Below are positions 46,278 through 55,709 of a stretch of 64,000 nt of DNA, one piece after another. Origin of the DNA: Blastomonas sp. AAP53 (GTDB lineage Bacteria > Pseudomonadota > Alphaproteobacteria > Sphingomonadales > Sphingomonadaceae); the NCBI RefSeq assembly GCF_000331245.1, contig NZ_ANFZ01000002.1, positions 196,001-260,000 on the forward strand, in the 5' to 3' direction. Made by a program: the position numbers and the translations under genes. The notes beneath the pieces are model-generated. The model was given only the letters and a program-made list of their open reading frames with translations, had not been told where the DNA came from and ran no database searches. How positions within the stretch are numbered: position 1 is the first letter of the stretch; every line of letters starts with the position of its first letter.

Positions 46278-48593
46278 GTGGTGAACAATCTCGCCCCCGC
46301 ATCCGAATTCCCGCCGCCCTCGGCCAGTGACCCCGCGTATCTGCAGGGGCTCAACACGCCGCAGCGCGAGGCGGTGCTGTCGTCCGAAGGTCCGGTGCTG
46401 GTGCTGGCGGGCGCAGGCACGGGCAAGACCGCGGCGCTGACCGCGCGGCTGGCGCATCTGATCGCGACGCGCCGCGCCTGGCCATCGGAGATCCTCGCGG
46501 TCACCTTCACCAACAAGGCCGCGCGCGAGATGCGCGAGCGGGTGGGGCGCATCATCGGCGATGCGGTCGAAGGCATGCCTTGGCTCGGCACCTTCCACTC
46601 GATCGGCGCGAAGATGCTGCGCCGCCATGCCGAGCTGGTCGGGCTGCAGAGCAATTTCACGATCATCGATACCGACGACCAGCTGCGGCTGCTCAAGCAG
46701 CTGATCCAGGCCGCCGACATCGACGACAAGCGCTGGCCCGCGCGCCAGCTGGCCGGCTGCATCGACCGCTGGAAGAACAAGGGGCTCAATCCGCCCGAGC
46801 TCGACGCCGCCGAGAGCGAGCTGTATGCCAACGGGCGGGGGCAGGAGCTGTACACCGCCTATCAGGACCGGCTGAAGGCGCTCAATGCTTGCGATTTCGG
46901 CGACCTGCTGCTGCACATGCTGACATTGCTGAAGACCGACCGCGCGGTGCTCGAGCAGTATCAGCAACGCTTCAAATACATCCTGGTCGACGAATATCAG
47001 GACACCAATTCGAGCCAGTATCTGTGGCTGCGGCTGCTTGCCCAGGCGCGCAAGAATATCTGCTGCGTCGGCGATGACGACCAGTCGATCTATTCGTGGC
47101 GCGGCGCAGAGGTCGCGAACATCTTGCGGTTCGAGAAGGACTTCCCCGGCGCGCGGACAATCCGGCTGGAACAGAATTACCGGTCGACCCCGCACATTCT
47201 GGCCGCGGCATCCGGCCTGATCGCATCGAACAGCGACCGGCTCGGCAAGACGCTGTGGACCGAGGTCGATGCGGGGCAGAAGGTGCGCGTGCTGGGCGTA
47301 TGGGATGGCCCTGAAGAGGCGCGGCGCACCGGCGAGGAGCTCGAGCGGCTGTCGCGCGAGGGCAGCAGCCTCGACAAGATGGCGATCCTGGTGCGTGCCT
47401 CGTTCCAGACGCGCGAGTTCGAGGACCGGTTCATCGCGATCGGCATGCCGTACCGCATCATCGGCGGTTTCCGCTTCTACGAGCGCGCAGAAATCCGCGA
47501 CGCGCTGGCCTATTTGCGCGTCGTCAACCAGCCGGCGGATGATCTGGCGTTCGAGCGGATCTTCAACACGCCGAAGCGCGGGCTGGGCGACAAGGCGCTG
47601 GAGAAGGTGCACCGGGTGGCGCGGGCGACCGGCCTGCCACTGTCCGCTGCCGCGTTCCAGATCCTCGACAGCGACGAGCTGCCCGCGCGCGCGCGCACCG
47701 CGCTCACCGGGCTGATGCGCGGCATTGCCCGCTGGCGCGACCTGCTTTCGACGATGAACCCTGCGGACCTCGTCCGGCAGATCATGGACGAATCGGGCTA
47801 TACCCAGGTGCTGCAGGCGGAAAAGTCGGTCGAGGCCTCCGGGCGGCTCGAAAACCTGTCCGAACTTGCGCGCGCGATGGAGGACTATGAGAGTCTCGGC
47901 GATTTCCTCGAGCATGTCAGCCTGGTGATGGACAACGAGGCGAGCGCCGACGAGGCCAAGGTCACGATGATGACCATCCACGGCGCCAAGGGGCTCGAGT
48001 TCGAGCATGTCTTCCTCGCCGGATGGGAGGAGGGGGTGTTCCCCTCGCAGCGCTCGCTCGACGAAGGTGGGCTCGCCAGCCTCGAGGAGGAGCGCCGGCT
48101 GGCCTATGTCGCGATTACCCGCGCGCGCGCGACCTGCACGATCATGCACGCCGCCAACCGGCGCATCTATGGCCAGTGGACCAGCTCGATCCCCTCGCGC
48201 TTCATCGGCGAATTGCCGCAAGAGCATATCGAGGAGGAAAGCTCGCTCACCGGCGGGGCGTCGCTGTGGCGGGCGGGCCTGTCCGAGCGCGACGATCCGT
48301 TTGCGCACATCGCGCGCGACCCTGAGCGTGCGGCGCGGCGCGGCCCCGGCTGGCAGCGCGCGGCGCAGGTGCCCGGCGGGTTCAACACCAATCCGCAGCG
48401 CGTGGCCGAAGCGCGGTCGAGCGCAATCAGCATGGGCAATGCCGGGCGCAGCGATGTCTTGGTCGGCACCCGCGTGTTCCACCAGAAATTCGGTTATGGG
48501 CTGGTTGCCGAGAAGGAAGGCAACAAGCTGGAGATCGATTTCGAGAATTCGGGTCGCAAGCGGGTGATCGACAGCTTCATCACCCTTGCCTGA
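46278..48593 (+). CDS. uvrD: UvrD/PcrA-type DNA helicase
   Basis: The 771-residue SF1A helicase unwinds DNA in mismatch and excision repair. Motifs are Ala-Gly-Ala-Gly-Thr-Gly-Lys-Thr (I), Asp-Glu-Tyr-Gln-Asp-Thr-Asn (II), Gly-Asp-Asp-Asp-Gln-Ser-Ile-Tyr (III), Gln-Asn-Tyr-Arg-Ser (IV), and Thr-Ile-His-Gly-Ala-Lys-Gly-Leu-Glu-Phe (V). The C-terminal Tudor-like tail of about 50 residues with His-Gln-Lys-Phe-Gly-Tyr-Gly is present, which binds RNA polymerase in UvrD/PcrA. The start is GTG (46278); no ATG is suitable. Confidence 0.95.
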   Translation: MVNNLAPASEFPPPSASDPAYLQGLNTPQREAVLSSEGPVLVLAGAGTGKTAALTARLAHLIATRRAWPSEILAVTFTNKAAREMRERVGRIIGDAVEGMPWLGTFHSIGAKMLRRHAELVGLQSNFTIIDTDDQLRLLKQLIQAADIDDKRWPARQLAGCIDRWKNKGLNPPELDAAESELYANGRGQELYTAYQDRLKALNACDFGDLLLHMLTLLKTDRAVLEQYQQRFKYILVDEYQDTNSSQYLWLRLLAQARKNICCVGDDDQSIYSWRGAEVANILRFEKDFPGARTIRLEQNYRSTPHILAAASGLIASNSDRLGKTLWTEVDAGQKVRVLGVWDGPEEARRTGEELERLSREGSSLDKMAILVRASFQTREFEDRFIAIGMPYRIIGGFRFYERAEIRDALAYLRVVNQPADDLAFERIFNTPKRGLGDKALEKVHRVARATGLPLSAAAFQILDSDELPARARTALTGLMRGIARWRDLLSTMNPADLVRQIMDESGYTQVLQAEKSVEASGRLENLSELARAMEDYESLGDFLEHVSLVMDNEASADEAKVTMMTIHGAKGLEFEHVFLAGWEEGVFPSQRSLDEGGLASLEEERRLAYVAITRARATCTIMHAANRRIYGQWTSSIPSRFIGELPQEHIEEESSLTGGASLWRAGLSERDDPFAHIARDPERAARRGPGWQRAAQVPGGFNTNPQRVAEARSSAISMGNAGRSDVLVGTRVFHQKFGYGLVAEKEGNKLEIDFENSGRKRVIDSFITLA

Positions 48594-48599
48594 GGGGGC

Positions 48600-50696
48600 T
48601 TAAATCCGCTCTACCCTCGCGACCGATTCGGATGCCCGCAGCGCCATGATGATTTGCATCAGATGCGCGACATCGTGTACTTCCAGGTCGGATTCATAGG
48701 TGTGGAACGGCTGGTCGCGGTTGGTCAGCTTCAGATTGACGATGTTCGCCTTGTGGTGGCTGAAGATGCCCGCCATGTCCGCCAGCGTGCCGGGGCGGTT
48801 GTAGAGGATCGCGCGGATGCGCGCGGTCGCGCCTTCCGAATCGCCATCCCATGACAGGTCGATCCAGTCGGCATCGACGCCGCTCACCAGATTGAGGCAA
48901 TCGATGGTGTGCACCTCGATATTCTCGCCCTGGCGGCGCAGCCCGACGATGCGGTCGCCGGGCACGGGGTGGCAGCATTCGGCCAGCTGGAAGGCGACGC
49001 CGGGGGTCAGCCCGCGGATCGAGATCGCGCGGTCCTGGCGCGGAAACTCGCGCAAGGCGGCCTGATCGTTGCTGCTGCCGGGAACGAGCGCGTCCATCAG
49101 CGCCACGTCGGTGATCTGGTTCTTGCCGATGGCGATCATCAGCTCGGTCTCGTCGGCCAGATCGAGCCGCTCGATCGCCTGTTTCAGAGCCTTCTTGCCG
49201 ATCTTGGTGGGCAGGCGTCCGGCGATCTCGTCATAGATCACCCGGCCCATCGCGGCGGTTTCTTCGCGCTCCTTGTCGCGGACATAGCGGCGGATCGCGG
49301 CGCGTGCCTTGCCGGTGGTGACAAAGCCCAGCCAGCTGGTCTGCGGTTCCTGGCCTTCGGACTTCAGGATTTCGACGATGTCGCCATTGGCCAGAGGCGT
49401 GCGCAGCGGAACGTTGCGCCCGTTGATCAGAACGCCCACCGCCTTGTTGCCCAGGTTGGTGTGCACCGCATAGGCAAAGTCGACCGCCGTTGCGCCCTTG
49501 GGCAGCTGGTGCAGCGCGCCCTTGGGGGTGAAGGCGAAGATGCGGTCCTGATACATCGCCATGCGGGTGTGCTCGAGCAGCTCGTCGGCATCCTGCGCGG
49601 TGTCGAGAATCTCGATCAGGTCGCGGATCCAGCCGGCCTGGCCATCGGGGCGGGTGCCCCCCTGCTTGTACGCCCAGTGCGCTGCCAGCCCGAACTCGCT
49701 CTGCCGGTGCATGTCGTGCGTGCGGATCTGGATTTCGACGCGCATCGAGCGGCCATGGATGATCGCAGTGTGCAGCGAGCGATAGCCGTTGCGCTTCGGC
49801 GTGGAGATATAGTCCTTGAACCGACCGGGGATCATCTTCCACTTGCGGTGGATGTGGCCCAGCGCGGCATAGCAATCCTCGATGCTGTCGACGATGACGC
49901 GAAACGCGATGATATCGGTCATCTGCTCGAACGAGACATGTCGTTCGGCCATCTTGCGCCAGATCGAATAGGGGTGCTTTTCGCGCCCGCTGATTTCGGC
50001 ATCCAGCCCATGCGTTGCCAGCTCGCCCTTCAGCGAATCGGCGATGGAATCGACCTGGTTCTCGTCGTTCGCCTTGATCTGGTCGAGCCGGCCGACGATG
50101 GTCGCATAGGCTTCGGGCTCGAGCTCGCGAAACGCCAGCATCTGCATTTCGCGCATGTATTCGTACATGCCGACGCGCTCTGCCAGCGGCGCGAAAATGT
50201 CCATCGTCTCGCGCGCGATGCGCTTGCGCTTGATCGGGTTGGAGATGAAGTGGAGCGTGCGCATGTTGTGCAGCCGGTCGGCCAGCTTGACCAGCAGCAC
50301 GCGCAGGTCGTTCGACATCGCGAGCAGGAACTTGCGCAGGTTTTCCGCCGCGCGCTCGCTTTCGGTCTGCGCCTCGATCTTCGAAAGCTTGGTCACCCCA
50401 TCGACCATCTCGGCGACCTTGGGGCCGAACATCCGCTCGATCTCCTCGATCGTGGTCAGCGTGTCCTCGACGGTGTCGTGCAGCAAAGCGGTGATGATGG
50501 TTTCGACATCCATCTTCAGGTCGGTCATCAGACCCGCCACCTCGATGGGGTGGCTGAAATACGGATCGCCGCTGGCGCGCTTCTGGCTGCCGTGCTTCTG
50601 GACCGAAAACACATAGGCGCGGTTGATCAGCGCCTCATCAGCATCGGGGTCATAGTCCTTGACCCGTTCGACCAGTTCATATTGTCTCAGCACCAA
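48600..50696 (-). CDS. rsh: Bifunctional (p)ppGpp synthetase/hydrolase
   Basis: The 698-residue protein makes and degrades the alarmone (p)ppGpp. It has the HD hydrolase domain (about residues 25-180, His-Asp-Thr-Val-Glu-Asp-Thr intact), the synthetase domain (about 235-350, with Tyr-Ile-Ser-Thr-Pro-Lys-Arg-Asn-Gly-Tyr), TGS (about 380-445) and ACT (about 615-698). The intact HD motif supports hydrolase activity. It converges with the helicase gene, 6 nt apart. Confidence 0.96.
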   Translation of the reverse strand: MVLRQYELVERVKDYDPDADEALINRAYVFSVQKHGSQKRASGDPYFSHPIEVAGLMTDLKMDVETIITALLHDTVEDTLTTIEEIERMFGPKVAEMVDGVTKLSKIEAQTESERAAENLRKFLLAMSNDLRVLLVKLADRLHNMRTLHFISNPIKRKRIARETMDIFAPLAERVGMYEYMREMQMLAFRELEPEAYATIVGRLDQIKANDENQVDSIADSLKGELATHGLDAEISGREKHPYSIWRKMAERHVSFEQMTDIIAFRVIVDSIEDCYAALGHIHRKWKMIPGRFKDYISTPKRNGYRSLHTAIIHGRSMRVEIQIRTHDMHRQSEFGLAAHWAYKQGGTRPDGQAGWIRDLIEILDTAQDADELLEHTRMAMYQDRIFAFTPKGALHQLPKGATAVDFAYAVHTNLGNKAVGVLINGRNVPLRTPLANGDIVEILKSEGQEPQTSWLGFVTTGKARAAIRRYVRDKEREETAAMGRVIYDEIAGRLPTKIGKKALKQAIERLDLADETELMIAIGKNQITDVALMDALVPGSSNDQAALREFPRQDRAISIRGLTPGVAFQLAECCHPVPGDRIVGLRRQGENIEVHTIDCLNLVSGVDADWIDLSWDGDSEGATARIRAILYNRPGTLADMAGIFSHHKANIVNLKLTNRDQPFHTYESDLEVHDVAHLMQIIMALRASESVARVERI

Positions 50697-50889
50697 CTGA
50701 ATGTCGGTGCTTTGCGCTCAAAAGCAACAGAAAAAGCGCGCCTGTGCATGGGTCTTGCAGCGGTTTTGCGGGGGGCAGGGGCTACAAGGCCAGGGGTCGG
50801 CACAGGCGCGCCAGGTTTGCCGGATGCGCGTGGCTGCAACGTGGGAGTATCGCAGCGTGGTTCATCCGGCGAAAAGCCGGTTCGGCGGG

Positions 50890-51228
50890 TCAGCCCTTGG
50901 CGTTGCAGGCGGCCAGATCCTCACCGGCCATCGCCTCGCTGCGGGTTGTAAAGGCGGTAACTTCCCCCATCTTTCGTGAGAGCCGCGTGCAGGCGTTGAC
51001 CGGACGCGAGGTCGCCTTGGATCCGTTGCAGACGGTGCCTTCGCACTGCCAGACCACGCCCTGGATGATCTTGGTGGTCTTTTCGACCGGTGCGGCCAGT
51101 TCTGCCGTGAAATAGCTGCTGCCGGGGGTCTGGGCGCTGGCGGTGCTCGCCTGCATCATGACGATGCTTGAGAGCGAGGCGGCGGCGACGAAGGCGATCT
51201 GTGTCAACGTGTTGGCGAGGCGGGTCAT
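50890..51228 (-). CDS. CC_3452-type small secreted protein
   Basis: The 112-residue protein has a signal peptide (to about residue 32) and the Val-Val-Trp-Gln-Cys-Glu-Gly-Thr-Val-Cys-Asn-Gly core with three further Cys-containing segments, as in the CC_3452 group. A disulfide-linked periplasmic fold is likely; role unknown. AAAGGA stands before ATG 51228, which settles the start. Confidence 0.8.
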   Translation of the reverse strand: MTRLANTLTQIAFVAAASLSSIVMMQASTASAQTPGSSYFTAELAAPVEKTTKIIQGVVWQCEGTVCNGSKATSRPVNACTRLSRKMGEVTAFTTRSEAMAGEDLAACNAKG

Positions 51229-51309
51229 GGCATATCCTTTCAACAAGAGTTTCCCGGGGAGGAAATCAGGGGCTGCAATATAGGTTGCGAATCACTACCT
51301 ACTATAATA

Positions 51310-51333
51310 GGTTTCGAGTTGCAACTAGAAACC
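51310..51333. promoter_or_regulatory. Near-perfect 24-bp palindrome before the HxlR gene
   Basis: GGTTTC-G-AGTTGCAACT-A-GAAACC is reverse-complement to itself except for the G/A pair. It lies 58 nt before the start of the HxlR regulator, within a stretch richer in A and T, so an operator bound by a regulatory dimer is likely. The nearby TAGGT...ACCTA (51281-51301) may be a second half-site. Confidence 0.6.
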
Positions 51334-51390
51334 GAAATTTCATTGGCAAGGCCGCAATTTTGGATAAGATGGCGGCTTGAAACCGGATTT

Positions 51391-51930
51391 ATGATCATGA
51401 ACCACAACGGACCCTACAAACTGCGCGAACCGCTTGCCGAGATCGCCGCCTGTTGCAGCCTGCCCCAGGCGCTGGAGACGATGGGTGAGCGTTGGTCGTT
51501 CATGATCCTGCGCGCCTCGTTCAACGGGCTGCACCATTTCGAGGAGTTCCTCGAGGAGCTGGGCATTGCCCGCAACATTCTGTCGAACCGCCTCACGCGT
51601 CTGGTCGAAAGCGGCATTCTCAAGCGCGCACCCTGCGTCGACGATCGTCGCAAGATCGAATACCGGCTGACCGACAAGGGACTGGACCTGCTGCCCACGA
51701 TGATCGCGCTTCGCCAGTGGGGCGAGAAATGGGAAAGCGGCGTGCCGTCCAACCCGGTGCTGGTCGACGAACGCGACCGCCGCCCGATCCAGCCCATCTC
51801 GATCCGCGCGCACGATGGCAGGGTGCTGACCCATAACGATCTGTGCTGGATCGATATTGCCGATCTCAACAATGCCACCGGAAACGAGGGCGAGCATGAT
51901 GGCGTGGTCAAGCGGATCGCCACCATCTGA
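51391..51930 (+). CDS. HxlR family regulator with C-terminal extension
   Basis: The 179-residue protein has the HxlR winged helix (about residues 15-105): Met-Gly-Glu-Arg-Trp-Ser-Phe-Met-Ile-Leu, then Ile-Ala-Arg-Asn-Ile-Leu-Ser-Asn-Arg-Leu. A C-terminal 65-residue extension has no recognised fold. It probably senses redox or aromatic compounds, as HxlR members do. The ATG is at 51391 or 51397. Confidence 0.85.
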   Translation: MIMNHNGPYKLREPLAEIAACCSLPQALETMGERWSFMILRASFNGLHHFEEFLEELGIARNILSNRLTRLVESGILKRAPCVDDRRKIEYRLTDKGLDLLPTMIALRQWGEKWESGVPSNPVLVDERDRRPIQPISIRAHDGRVLTHNDLCWIDIADLNNATGNEGEHDGVVKRIATI

Positions 51931-51980
51931 TCGCGACGATCTGACTGCAGCTGGCGCCTGCCGCAGACAGGCCTGACGGG

Positions 51981-52964
51981 TCAGGTCGTTGCGCGGATGA
52001 TCAGTTCGGGTTCCAGCTGCACGGCGTCGCAGATTTCGCCATCGATCTGGCGGAACACAATGTCGACCAGCAGCCGGGCACCCGCCTGCAGATCTTGGCG
52101 GATCGTGGTCAGCGGCGGCGTGGTGTGGGCCGCCAGCATGATATCGTCATAGCCTATCACGGCGACATCTGTGGGCACGGCCAGCCCGCGTTCGGCCAGC
52201 GCACGCAGCGCGCTCATCGCCACCACGTCGGACGCAGCGAAAATGCCGTCCACGCCCGGATTGGCATCCAGAAAGTCACTCGCCGCAGCATAGGCGGCCT
52301 CGGATGTCAGATGGATCGGCAGCGTGTGGACGCTGTTCGAAAGGCCGGCTTCGGCGCAGGCCTGCAAGAAGCCTGCCTGGCGTTGGCCGAATTCGGGCGG
52401 GCTGGGATTGCCGAGAAACAGCAGCTTGCGCTTGCCGCGCTCGATCAGGTGCCGTCCGGCGATCAGCCCGCCGCGGACATTGTCCGACCCCACGGTCACA
52501 TGTTGCTGGCCGTCGGTCTTTGCACCCCATACCACCAGCGCGCGGTGCCGTTCGGCAGCCGCATTCAGCACCGCCATCTGGTCGGACTGGCCGATGACGA
52601 TCGCGCCATCGACCCGGCCTGAATCCAGCAGATCGTCGAGCCAATTCTCTCCCGATGGAATCACGCGCGACAGCAGCAGATCGAAATTGCGCTCCGTGAG
52701 CGCGTCCGCCAGATAGCCCAGCATCGTCATGAAGAATGGATCGGACGGGTGCTGGTCGACTTCGTGCCCCATCGGCATGACGACACCGATCGCCTGCGCC
52801 CGGCGCAGCCGAAGGTTCTGTGCGACCTGGTTGGGCTTGAAGCCGTGCAGGCGCGCCAGCTCGACCACGCGTTCGCGTGTCTTGGCGTTGATGATCGTCT
52901 TGCCGGCCAACGCGCGCGATACGGTCGATACCGATACCCCTGCGAGCTCGGCGAGCTCCTGCAT
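51981..52964 (-). CDS. LacI family transcriptional regulator
   Basis: The 327-residue protein has the helix-turn-helix (Met-Gln-Glu-Leu-Ala-Glu-Leu-Ala-Gly-Val-Ser-Val-Ser-Thr-Val-Ser-Arg-Ala-Leu) and hinge, then a periplasmic-binding-protein fold (about 60-320) that binds a sugar or other effector. The frame remains open upstream, encoding Ile-Ser-Lys-Ile-Gly before the first Met, a usual LacI beginning. The true start may therefore be a rare codon behind the GGAAAGG at 52989-52995. It is divergent from the DUF2807 gene. Confidence 0.88.
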   Translation of the reverse strand: MQELAELAGVSVSTVSRALAGKTIINAKTRERVVELARLHGFKPNQVAQNLRLRRAQAIGVVMPMGHEVDQHPSDPFFMTMLGYLADALTERNFDLLLSRVIPSGENWLDDLLDSGRVDGAIVIGQSDQMAVLNAAAERHRALVVWGAKTDGQQHVTVGSDNVRGGLIAGRHLIERGKRKLLFLGNPSPPEFGQRQAGFLQACAEAGLSNSVHTLPIHLTSEAAYAAASDFLDANPGVDGIFAASDVVAMSALRALAERGLAVPTDVAVIGYDDIMLAAHTTPPLTTIRQDLQAGARLLVDIVFRQIDGEICDAVQLEPELIIRATT

Positions 52965-53130
52965 GCCTATCTTGCTGATGTTAAGCGCCTTTCCAGACAG
53001 ATACTGCGCTGCTCCCCAACAATGGTCTAATCGCTCTGCGGCGTGGCGTCGAGCATCTTGTCTTGTTGCGCTTGCATTTTCGCTACCGCCTCTGTATTAA
53101 TACAGCAACACACATAAAGGAGTTGCCGCA

Positions 53131-53880
53131 ATGGCGATCAATTGGAAGCGCGGACTGGTTGTTTCGGCGGGCGTCATGGCCCTGGGCGCATGCAGCATGG
53201 CCGACAGCGCCGAGCGCCTGATCGAGGGCGACATGGAATCCGAGGACAGCGGAGAATGGTCAAGCAGCTGGTCGGGCGAGCCCTTTGATCGCATCACCTT
53301 GGCCGGACCGGATAACCTGACGTTTGTCACCGGCAGCGAGCATGCAGTGAGCGCCAGGGGCGATGCCAAGGCGCTCGAAGCGCTGCAGTTCAAGGTGCGC
53401 GACGGCGAACTGAAGATTCGCCGCAAGACATCGAACTGGAGCTTCAGCGACAAGGGCGAGGCGACGATCACGGTCAATGCGCCCGCCTTGCTCGCGCTTT
53501 CGCTCGCAGGCTCAGGATCGGCCAGGATCGACCGGATGGAAGGCGACGAAATCGAGCTGAACATCGCAGGATCGGGCAACGCCGATGTCGCCAGGCTGGA
53601 TGCAAAGAGGCTGGAAGGTGCCATCGCGGGCAGCGGTTCGCTCAAGCTGGCGGGCAGCGCGGACCGCGCGGACATTTCGATCGCAGGGTCGGGCAGCGTG
53701 AAGGGTGAGCGGTTCACCAGCCCGGCGATCGATATCTCGATCGCAGGGTCGGGCGATGTCACCATGGCGTCCGATGGCGCGGTCGAGGCCAGCCTGATGG
53801 GATCTGGCGATGTCACGATCAAGGGCAGCGCCAAGTGCGAGAGCAGCGCGATGGGATCGGGCACGATCACCTGCGGTTGA
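53131..53880 (+). CDS. DUF2807 lipoprotein (putative auto-transporter adhesin head)
   Basis: The 249-residue protein has a lipoprotein signal (Leu-Gly-Ala-Cys, Cys21) and a DUF2807 domain of strand repeats with Gly-Ser-Gly steps (Ala-Gly-Ser-Gly-Ser-Ala, Ala-Gly-Ser-Gly-Asn-Ala, ...), expected to form a beta-helix-like solenoid. Function unknown. AAAGGAG stands 7 nt before ATG. Confidence 0.85.
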   Translation: MAINWKRGLVVSAGVMALGACSMADSAERLIEGDMESEDSGEWSSSWSGEPFDRITLAGPDNLTFVTGSEHAVSARGDAKALEALQFKVRDGELKIRRKTSNWSFSDKGEATITVNAPALLALSLAGSGSARIDRMEGDEIELNIAGSGNADVARLDAKRLEGAIAGSGSLKLAGSADRADISIAGSGSVKGERFTSPAIDISIAGSGDVTMASDGAVEASLMGSGDVTIKGSAKCESSAMGSGTITCG

Positions 53881-53946
53881 CGCACTGCCAGCCATGCTAG
53901 ACACTCCTCCTCGCTCGGCTGCTGGCCGGGCGGGGGAGAGATCGAC

Positions 53947-54603
53947 TTGAGCGCAACGACCATCACCGACCATGCGGCAGACCGCCCGAATTTCTGGGAC
54001 CGGCACATCATGCCGCGCCTGATCACCTTTTGCTGCGGCCAGCCTGCCATCGCCAGGGCGCGCAGCCGGATCGTGCCGCGGGCCTCGGGCTGCGTGCTGG
54101 AACTGGGCTGCGGCGGCGGCATCAACCTCGATCATTACGATACTCGCCGCGTGACTGCGCTTGCAGGGGTCGATCCCTCGCCGCAACTGCTCGAAGCGGC
54201 GCGCGGCAAGGCGCAGGCGCGTGGCATCACCGCCGATTTTCGCGCTGGATACGCCGAAAGCCTGCCGTTCGAGGATGACCTGTTCGATACCGTGCTCACC
54301 ACTTTCACGCTGTGCTCGGTGCGCGATCCCCAGGCGGTGTTGCGCGAGATGCGCCGCGTGCTGGCACCGGGCGGGACCATCCTGTTCCTCGAACATGGCG
54401 CTGCGCCCGATGCCGCTCCGGCGCGCTGGCAGCAGCGGATCGAACCGGTGTGGAAGCGGATCGCCGGGGGCTGCCATCTGACCCGCCCGGTCGCCAAGGC
54501 CTTTACCGATCAGGGGTTCCGGGTCGAGGGGGCAGACAGCCGCTACCTCCCCAAAACGCCGCGCTTTCTGGGCTGGATCGAAATGGGTGAGGCGCGGGCA
54601 TGA
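53947..54603 (+). CDS. Class I SAM-dependent methyltransferase
   Basis: The 218-residue protein has motif I Val-Leu-Glu-Leu-Gly-Cys-Gly-Gly-Gly, motif II Gly-Val-Asp-Pro-Ser and motif IV Asp-Thr-Val-Leu-Thr-Thr-Phe-Thr-Leu-Cys-Ser, typical of ubiE/PMT-like small-molecule methyltransferases. Substrate unknown. The start is TTG 53947 behind GGGGGAGA. It lies between two DUF2807 genes and overlaps the second by 4 nt. Confidence 0.85.
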   Translation: MSATTITDHAADRPNFWDRHIMPRLITFCCGQPAIARARSRIVPRASGCVLELGCGGGINLDHYDTRRVTALAGVDPSPQLLEAARGKAQARGITADFRAGYAESLPFEDDLFDTVLTTFTLCSVRDPQAVLREMRRVLAPGGTILFLEHGAAPDAAPARWQQRIEPVWKRIAGGCHLTRPVAKAFTDQGFRVEGADSRYLPKTPRFLGWIEMGEARA

Positions 54604-55331
54604 TGGCGCGGTGTGTCGGGCTTGCGATTGCGGCCCTGGTTGTGCTTGCGCCAGACCCCGCAGCGGCGGCGGAGCGGCGCTTTACGTTGGGTGCGTTCGA
54701 CAAGGTCCGGATCGAGGGCGACGTCGCGGTGGAGATCATTTCGGGCGCGGCGCCGTTTGCACAGGCCAGCGGTGATCCGCGTGCGCTGGAGGCACTCACG
54801 CTCAAGGTCCAGGGCGGAACGCTCAACATCCGCCGTGCACGCACGAACCAGCCGACCGAGCGCCGCATGGCACCCACCGGCCCGGATTCGCTGCCGCTGG
54901 TGCGGCTCAGCGCGCGGGCGGTTCAATCGCTGACGCTGCTGGGGCACGGCAGCGTGCGGCTCGACCGGCTAGCGGGCGCACGGCCGAGCGCGACCATGGG
55001 TGGCAGCGGATCGATCGAGATCGGCGCGGTGCAGGCTGAAGCATTGGCGATGAGTGTCAGCGGCAGCGGCAGCATGAAGGTTGGCGGCGCGGCATCAAGC
55101 GCGCGCGCGATGATCCTGGGCGATGGCTTGATCGAGGCGACGGGGCTCAAGCTGTCTGCGCTGGATCTGGTGGGTGAGGGGCCGGTCCGCGCGCGGATGA
55201 CCGTGGATGGCCCTGCGCGTATTGTCGTGAAGGGGGACGCCGAAATTACCATTGGCGGTCAATCGTCGTGCACCGTTCGCCAGACCGGGACGAATGCGAT
55301 CCGATGTGCGGCAATGGAACAACCGCGCTGA
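54600..55331 (+). CDS. DUF2807 secreted protein
   Basis: The 243-residue protein has a signal peptide (to about residue 22) and the same Gly-Ser-Gly solenoid as the lipoprotein at 53131, but no lipobox. The two are paralogues, with Phe-Asp-Lys-Val/Phe-Asp-Arg-Ile at their N-terminal ends. The overlap with the methyltransferase gene by 4 nt suggests coupled translation. Confidence 0.82.
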   Translation: MMARCVGLAIAALVVLAPDPAAAAERRFTLGAFDKVRIEGDVAVEIISGAAPFAQASGDPRALEALTLKVQGGTLNIRRARTNQPTERRMAPTGPDSLPLVRLSARAVQSLTLLGHGSVRLDRLAGARPSATMGGSGSIEIGAVQAEALAMSVSGSGSMKVGGAASSARAMILGDGLIEATGLKLSALDLVGEGPVRARMTVDGPARIVVKGDAEITIGGQSSCTVRQTGTNAIRCAAMEQPR

Positions 55332-55337
55332 GGCAGG

Positions 55338-55529
55338 TCAGCGTTTGCGCCGGTCCATGAACCAGAGCGCGCCGTGCAGCGCGATACCGCCGGCCAGACC
55401 GGCGAGAAAGCCGATCGAGGGCTGGCCCAGAAATCCGCCGATAACGGTGCCGCCGAGCGTACCCAGCGCCATGAACACGCCGCCCGCGCGAACAGGGGGG
55501 CGGCTGCTGTCAGATGTGTCGTTGACCAT
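55338..55529 (-). CDS. Small membrane protein, unknown
   Basis: The 63-residue product has two hydrophobic helices (about residues 17-35 and 39-56) rich in Gly, with a basic end (Asp-Arg-Arg-Lys-Arg), like AtpZ/AtpI-type small proteins, but I would not assign it. AAGG lies 9 nt before ATG 55529. Confidence 0.6.
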   Translation of the reverse strand: MVNDTSDSSRPPVRAGGVFMALGTLGGTVIGGFLGQPSIGFLAGLAGGIALHGALWFMDRRKR

Positions 55530-55709
55530 GTTTGCGCCTTGCCACGGCTGGCGGGTTTTTGCCAACGCCAATCGCATGGCATGGCAAACGTAAACCCTAA
55601 CGCTGTGTTTACCACGCCGGTTGAGCCTTCCTCCACGGGGCATCTGTATCCCGGTTCGACCAGCAGCCACGTTGCGATGGCGGCGCGACAACGAGGACAG
55701 ACGCACCTT

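Noticed and set aside
46119-48482. 787-codon minus frame opposite the helicase gene
   Set aside because: Shadow frame; the plus strand has all helicase motifs.
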